A stretch of 7,921 bases of DNA, from NCBI GenBank assembly GCA_017380475.1, contig JAFODX010000094.1, positions 1-7,921 on the forward strand. Reading direction: 5' to 3'. Position numbers and translations under genes: made by a program. This DNA is from Clostridia bacterium. Its GTDB lineage: Bacteria > Bacillota > Clostridia > UBA1381. Shown in pieces: positions 4,897 through 7,921 of this stretch. The notes below the pieces were generated by a model. It was given only the letters and a program-made list of their open reading frames with translations, was not told the origin of the DNA and did not search any database. The first letter of the stretch is position 1, and every line of letters begins with the position of its first letter.

Positions 4897-7413
4897 TTAT
4901 TCTTCATTTTCCTCTGAAACCTCTGCTTCAACATCAGTTTCAGTTATTTCCTCTTCTTCATAACGCTCTGTAAGAGCCACACTTACCACGCTTACGCCGT
5001 CTTTCATCTTGACAAGACGTACACCCTGTGTCTGTCTGCCGAATCGGCTTATAGTGTCAACGTGGAGTCTTATAACTACACCCTCAGACGTTATAAGCAT
5101 AATGTCCTCATCATCGCTTGCCGAAAGAACACCCGCAAGTCTGCCTGTCTTTTCGGTGAGCTTATATGTGAATATACCCTTACCGCCTCTTGACTGGAGT
5201 CTGTACTCCTCAACGTCTGTACGCTTACCGTAACCGCCCTCGGTTATTGCAAGAACTGACTTGTTCTCATCAATTACCATAGCTGATACCACGCAGTCGC
5301 CCTTTCTTAACTCAACTGCCTTAACACCACGGGTTGTTCTGCCCATTGCTCTTGCGTCAGTTTCCTTGAAACGTACTGCAAAACCGTCCTTTGTAGCTAC
5401 CATTATTTCCTGCTCGCCGTCGGTCTTGTTTACGCTTATAAGCTCATCGCCATCAACAAGGTCGATAGCACGCAAGCCGTTCTGACGGATACGTGAATAG
5501 TCCATAATATCAGTACGTTTTACAAGACCTTCACGTGTTACAAATGTCAGATAATCACCGTTATTGAACTCACGTACCGGTATCATAGCACTTATCTTTT
5601 CATCAGAATCAAGCGGAAGAATATTTACTATCGCCATACCCTTTGCTGTACGGCTTGATTCAGGCACCTGATAGCCTTTGAGTCTGTAAACCATACCCTT
5701 TGTTGTAAAGAACAGAATGTTATCGTGGGTTGATGCTGTAAAGATATGCTCAACAAAGTCCTCCTCACGGGTTGTAACTCCTGTTATACCACGACCGCCT
5801 CTGTGCTGTGAACGGTAGGTATCAACCGGCATACGCTTTGTATAACCGTTGTGAGTGAGTGTTATAATACACTCCTCTTCCTCGATTAAGTCCTCATCTT
5901 CGAGGTTACTGTAGTCCATAGCAATCTCTGTACGACGCGGGTCGCCGTATTTATTCTTGAGTGCAACAAGGTCTTCTTTGATTATATCAAATACCTTTGA
6001 CTCGTCTGCAAGGATTGCTTCATACTCGCCAATCTTTGCAAGTACACCCTCATATTCAGCTTCTATCTTTTCTCTTTCAAGACCTGACAAACGTCCCAAC
6101 TGCATCTGAACGATAGCCGTTGCCTGAATATCGTCAAGGTCAAATCTTGCGCACAACTGTTCTTTTGCATCAGCAATTGATTTTGATGCACGGATGATGC
6201 GTATAACCTCATCAACATTGTCTATAACAATCTTGTAGCCTTCAAGCAAATGTGCACGTTCCTGCGCCTTTCTCAGATCGAAACGTGTACGTCGTACAAT
6301 TACGTCCTCCTGATGTGCTATATAGTGGTCTATTATTTCTTTAAGATTAAGCACCTTCGGTACTTTATCAACCAATGCTATCAGGATTATACCGAATGAC
6401 TCCTGCATTTCGGTGTATTTATAAAGGTTATTAAGCACAACGTTTGCATTGGCATCACGCTTAAGCTCGATTACAAGACGGATATCCTCCGACGACTCAT
6501 CACGAGTTGACGAAATACCGTCAATCTTACCGTCACGGATAAGCTCATTAATATGAGTTTCCATCTGTGCCTTGTTAACCTTATAGGGAATCTCTGTTAC
6601 GACAATTCTCTGCTTGCCGTTATCATATTCCTCAATTTCAGCTCTTGCACGGAGTACAAGCTTACCACGGCCCGTTGCATACGCCTGACGGATACCGCTT
6701 CTGCCCATGATTATACCGCCGGTCGGGAAGTCCGGGCCCGGCATATACTGCATGAGTTCCTCAATAGTTATCATCGGGTCGTCAATTGCCGCAATAATAG
6801 CGTCTATAGCCTCTGTAAGGTTATGAGGAGGTATGTTGGTTGCCATACCTACAGCGATACCGTTTGAGCCGTTTACCAAAAGATTTGGGAATCTTGACGG
6901 CAATACATCAGGTTCTTTTCTTGTATCGTCAAAGTTTGAAACGAAATCAACCGTTTCTTTTTCGATATCCGTAAGCATCGACGCAGAGATTTTTGCCATT
7001 TTTGCTTCCGTATAACGGTAAGCAGCAGGCGGGTCACCGTCGATTGAACCAAAGTTACCCTTACCCTGAACAAGCGGGTATCTCAAAGAGAAAGGCTGTC
7101 CAAGACGAACCATAGCATCATAAACCGATGCGTCACCGTGCGGATGATATCTACCAAGCACGTCACCAACGGTTGTAGCCGACTTTCTGAAGTCTGCCTC
7201 GTAAAGCAATCCGTCCTCATACATATTATAAAGAATACGTCTGTGCACGGGCTTTAAGCCGTCACGCACATCAGGAAGTGCACGGCTTACAATAACACTC
7301 ATGGCATAGTCAATATATGCCTTCTGCATTTCATTATTAAGTTCTACACCAACTATTTTCTGGTCTTCCAAAGCCGATCTGTCGAATGGCAATTCCTTCG
7401 TTTTTTTAGCCAT
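4897..7413 (-). CDS. gyrA: DNA gyrase subunit A
   Basis: GyrA pairs with GyrB to introduce negative supercoils using ATP. The 838-residue protein has the usual order: winged-helix breakage-reunion domain, tower, coiled coil, then the beta-pinwheel C-terminal domain. The catalytic tyrosine is Y134 in AAYRYTE. The quinolone region [10 protein letters not shown] (90-99) has Ala at the position of E. coli S83 (A95) and keeps Asp at the position of D87 (D99). Box QHRGGRG (536-542) is the GyrA box that marks gyrase rather than ParC; a second degenerate copy, QSRGGKG, is at 740-746. The protein ends in a strongly acidic tail. AAGGAGG at 7419-7425, 5 nt upstream, selects the ATG at 7413 over an in-frame GTG at 7434. 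gyrB is not adjacent upstream, unlike in many Bacillota, but the upstream gene is terminated and a strong promoter serves gyrA. Confidence 0.97.
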   Translation of the reverse strand: MAKKTKELPFDRSALEDQKIVGVELNNEMQKAYIDYAMSVIVSRALPDVRDGLKPVHRRILYNMYEDGLLYEADFRKSATTVGDVLGRYHPHGDASVYDAMVRLGQPFSLRYPLVQGKGNFGSIDGDPPAAYRYTEAKMAKISASMLTDIEKETVDFVSNFDDTRKEPDVLPSRFPNLLVNGSNGIAVGMATNIPPHNLTEAIDAIIAAIDDPMITIEELMQYMPGPDFPTGGIIMGRSGIRQAYATGRGKLVLRARAEIEEYDNGKQRIVVTEIPYKVNKAQMETHINELIRDGKIDGISSTRDESSEDIRLVIELKRDANANVVLNNLYKYTEMQESFGIILIALVDKVPKVLNLKEIIDHYIAHQEDVIVRRTRFDLRKAQERAHLLEGYKIVIDNVDEVIRIIRASKSIADAKEQLCARFDLDDIQATAIVQMQLGRLSGLEREKIEAEYEGVLAKIGEYEAILADESKVFDIIKEDLVALKNKYGDPRRTEIAMDYSNLEDEDLIEEEECIITLTHNGYTKRMPVDTYRSQHRGGRGITGVTTREEDFVEHIFTASTHDNILFFTTKGMVYRLKGYQVPESSRTAKGMAIVNILPLDSDEKISAMIPVREFNNGDYLTFVTREGLVKRTDIMDYSRIRQNGLRAIDLVDGDELISVNKTDGEQEIMVATKDGFAVRFKETDARAMGRTTRGVKAVELRKGDCVVSAMVIDENKSVLAITEGGYGKRTDVEEYRLQSRGGKGIFTYKLTEKTGRLAGVLSASDDEDIMLITSEGVVIRLHVDTISRFGRQTQGVRLVKMKDGVSVVSVALTERYEEEEITETDVEAEVSEENEE

Positions 7414-7462
7414 ATTTTCCTCCTTGAAAAGCACCTTTCAGTCCTTTGCTTATATATAATTA

Positions 7463-7491
7463 ATTATACCATAAAACCCCTTAAATTGCAA
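7463..7491 (-). promoter_or_regulatory. Strong sigma-A promoter of the gyrA-cyclophilin operon
   Basis: On the minus strand TTGCAA (7486-7491) and a perfect TATAAT (7463-7468) are 17 nt apart, with TGG before the -10 giving an extended -10. Transcription would begin near 7456, about 43 nt before the ATG. An AT-rich -10 region is typical of supercoiling-sensitive gyrase promoters, but the sequence alone does not show that control. Confidence 0.8.
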
Positions 7492-7512
7492 GCTTTTTGC
7501 GTATTTTTTTGC

Positions 7513-7542
7513 AAAAAAAAGAACCGTCTGTGACGGTTCTTT
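7513..7542 (-). terminator. Intrinsic terminator of the parvulin-type gene
   Basis: On the minus strand a stem of GAACCGTC with GACGGTTC (7521-7528 with 7532-7539, extended by three A-T pairs) closes a three-base loop and is followed by eight T (7513-7520). It starts 7 nt after the stop codon at 7550-7552 and separates this gene from the gyrA promoter. Confidence 0.9.
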
Positions 7543-7549
7543 AAACAGC

Positions 7550-7921
7550 TTAGTATGACGCTGATACTTCGTCTTTCTTTTCAGGTGCTTTTGTAAGCAT
7601 TTCCTCTGTTATTGCATCAATTACGTCATCAAATTTTTCAACTTCGATTCCGTATTCTTTCAAAAGGTCCTCAAAGCTCTTCTCTGTACGCTTTGTTGAA
7701 TATGAAGCTGATACTGTATCTTTCTTATCTTCAAATTTCGGCAGTTCAACTCTTAATATAACATGGTAACCGTAATCTGATTCACAAATACCAAACTCGC
7801 CTACCTTAAGACCTTTAACTGTTTCCTCAAACGGTTTTACCATTTCACCGTCTGTAAATACATATCCTTCAGGATTGCTCTCTGAACCCGGGTCCTGCGA
7901 AAACTCTTTAACCAATGCGTC
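7550..7921 (-). CDS. Parvulin-type (PpiC/PrsA-like) peptidyl-prolyl isomerase, C-terminal part
   Basis: The frame enters from the right edge (reading DALVKEFSQDPGS) and gives 123 residues to a TAA. SQDPGS, a Gly/Tyr-Val-Phe segment, MVKPFEETVKGLKVGE and YGYHVI are the closing half of a parvulin rotamase domain, as in PrsA foldases and SurA. Such proteins are usually secreted lipoproteins that help fold exported proteins, but the N-terminus is outside the window, so the location is inferred. After the domain comes a charged tail of about 70 residues that carries a nine-residue peptide twice, at KKDTVSASY and KKDEVSASY, the second ending the protein. A TTG at 7915 looks like a start but lies inside the conserved domain, so it is not the real one. 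The gene has its own terminator. Confidence 0.88.
   Translation of the reverse strand, partial: DALVKEFSQDPGSESNPEGYVFTDGEMVKPFEETVKGLKVGEFGICESDYGYHVILRVELPKFEDKKDTVSASYSTKRTEKSFEDLLKEYGIEVEKFDDVIDAITEEMLTKAPEKKDEVSASY
7554..7729 (-). repeat. In-frame imperfect direct repeat in the parvulin gene tail
   Basis: Two 29-base copies at 7554-7582 and 7701-7729 agree at 24 of 29 bases and are 147 bp (49 codons) apart in the same frame. They encode KKDEVSASY and KKDTVSASY. The 40-residue stretch between them is not obviously repeated. Confidence 0.7.

Noticed and set aside
4897..7413. ParC (topoisomerase IV) instead of GyrA
   Set aside because: A clear GyrA box, a full pinwheel domain and an acidic tail are gyrase features.
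7414..7434. GyrA starting at the GTG at 7434
   Set aside because: It would place the AAGGAGG site inside the gene, and no ribosome site at good spacing precedes the GTG.
1..7921. CRISPR array, insertion sequence, tRNA or rRNA
   Set aside because: No regularly spaced repeats, transposase, terminal inverted repeats or tRNA cloverleaf elements were seen on either strand; intergenic stretches are all under 200 bp and are explained by promoters and terminators.

Overview
The window reads as two unequal pieces joined near base 285. Bases 286-7921 look like ordinary chromosome of a low- to mid-GC Bacillota, most likely a Clostridia-class (possibly gut) anaerobe. Their genes carry strong AAGGAG-type ribosome binding sites 5-8 nt before ATG, sigma-A promoters with 17-nt spacers, and compact hairpin-plus-T-run terminators. 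Bases 1-284 use a different grammar: no Shine-Dalgarno sequence, an A-rich leader, a TAnnTTTG element and a SerC start of the NFNAGPC type. These features point to Bacteroidota. Both genes that meet at the seam (serC from the left, der from the right) lose their 3' ends at the same point, so the seam is probably a chimeric join, although a real rearrangement is not excluded.

Layout, left to right: an unrecognised gene tail with a CxxC motif (+); a Bacteroidota-like promoter and the first 32 codons of serC (+); der, the double-GTPase ribosome assembly factor, missing its last 40 or so residues (-); a terminator; a divergent LarC/DUF111-like gene that lacks the family's His-rich metal motifs (-); a divergent promoter region; putP, a sodium/proline symporter (+); two back-to-back terminators; a cyclophilin-type peptidyl-prolyl isomerase (-) directly downstream of gyrA (-); a strong gyrA promoter; a terminator; and the C-terminal end of a parvulin-type (PpiC/PrsA-like) isomerase that runs off the right edge (-).

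Most of the right-hand genes are housekeeping: DNA supercoiling (gyrA), protein folding (two unrelated proline isomerases flanking gyrA), ribosome maturation (der) and osmolyte or carbon uptake (putP). gyrA and the cyclophilin form a two-gene operon with a 12-nt gap. I see no rRNA, tRNA, insertion sequence, CRISPR array, phage gene or new multi-gene system. The points most worth checking are the seam at about 285, the LarC-like protein stripped of its metal ligands, the natural alanine at the main quinolone-resistance position of GyrA, and a repeated C-terminal peptide in the parvulin protein.
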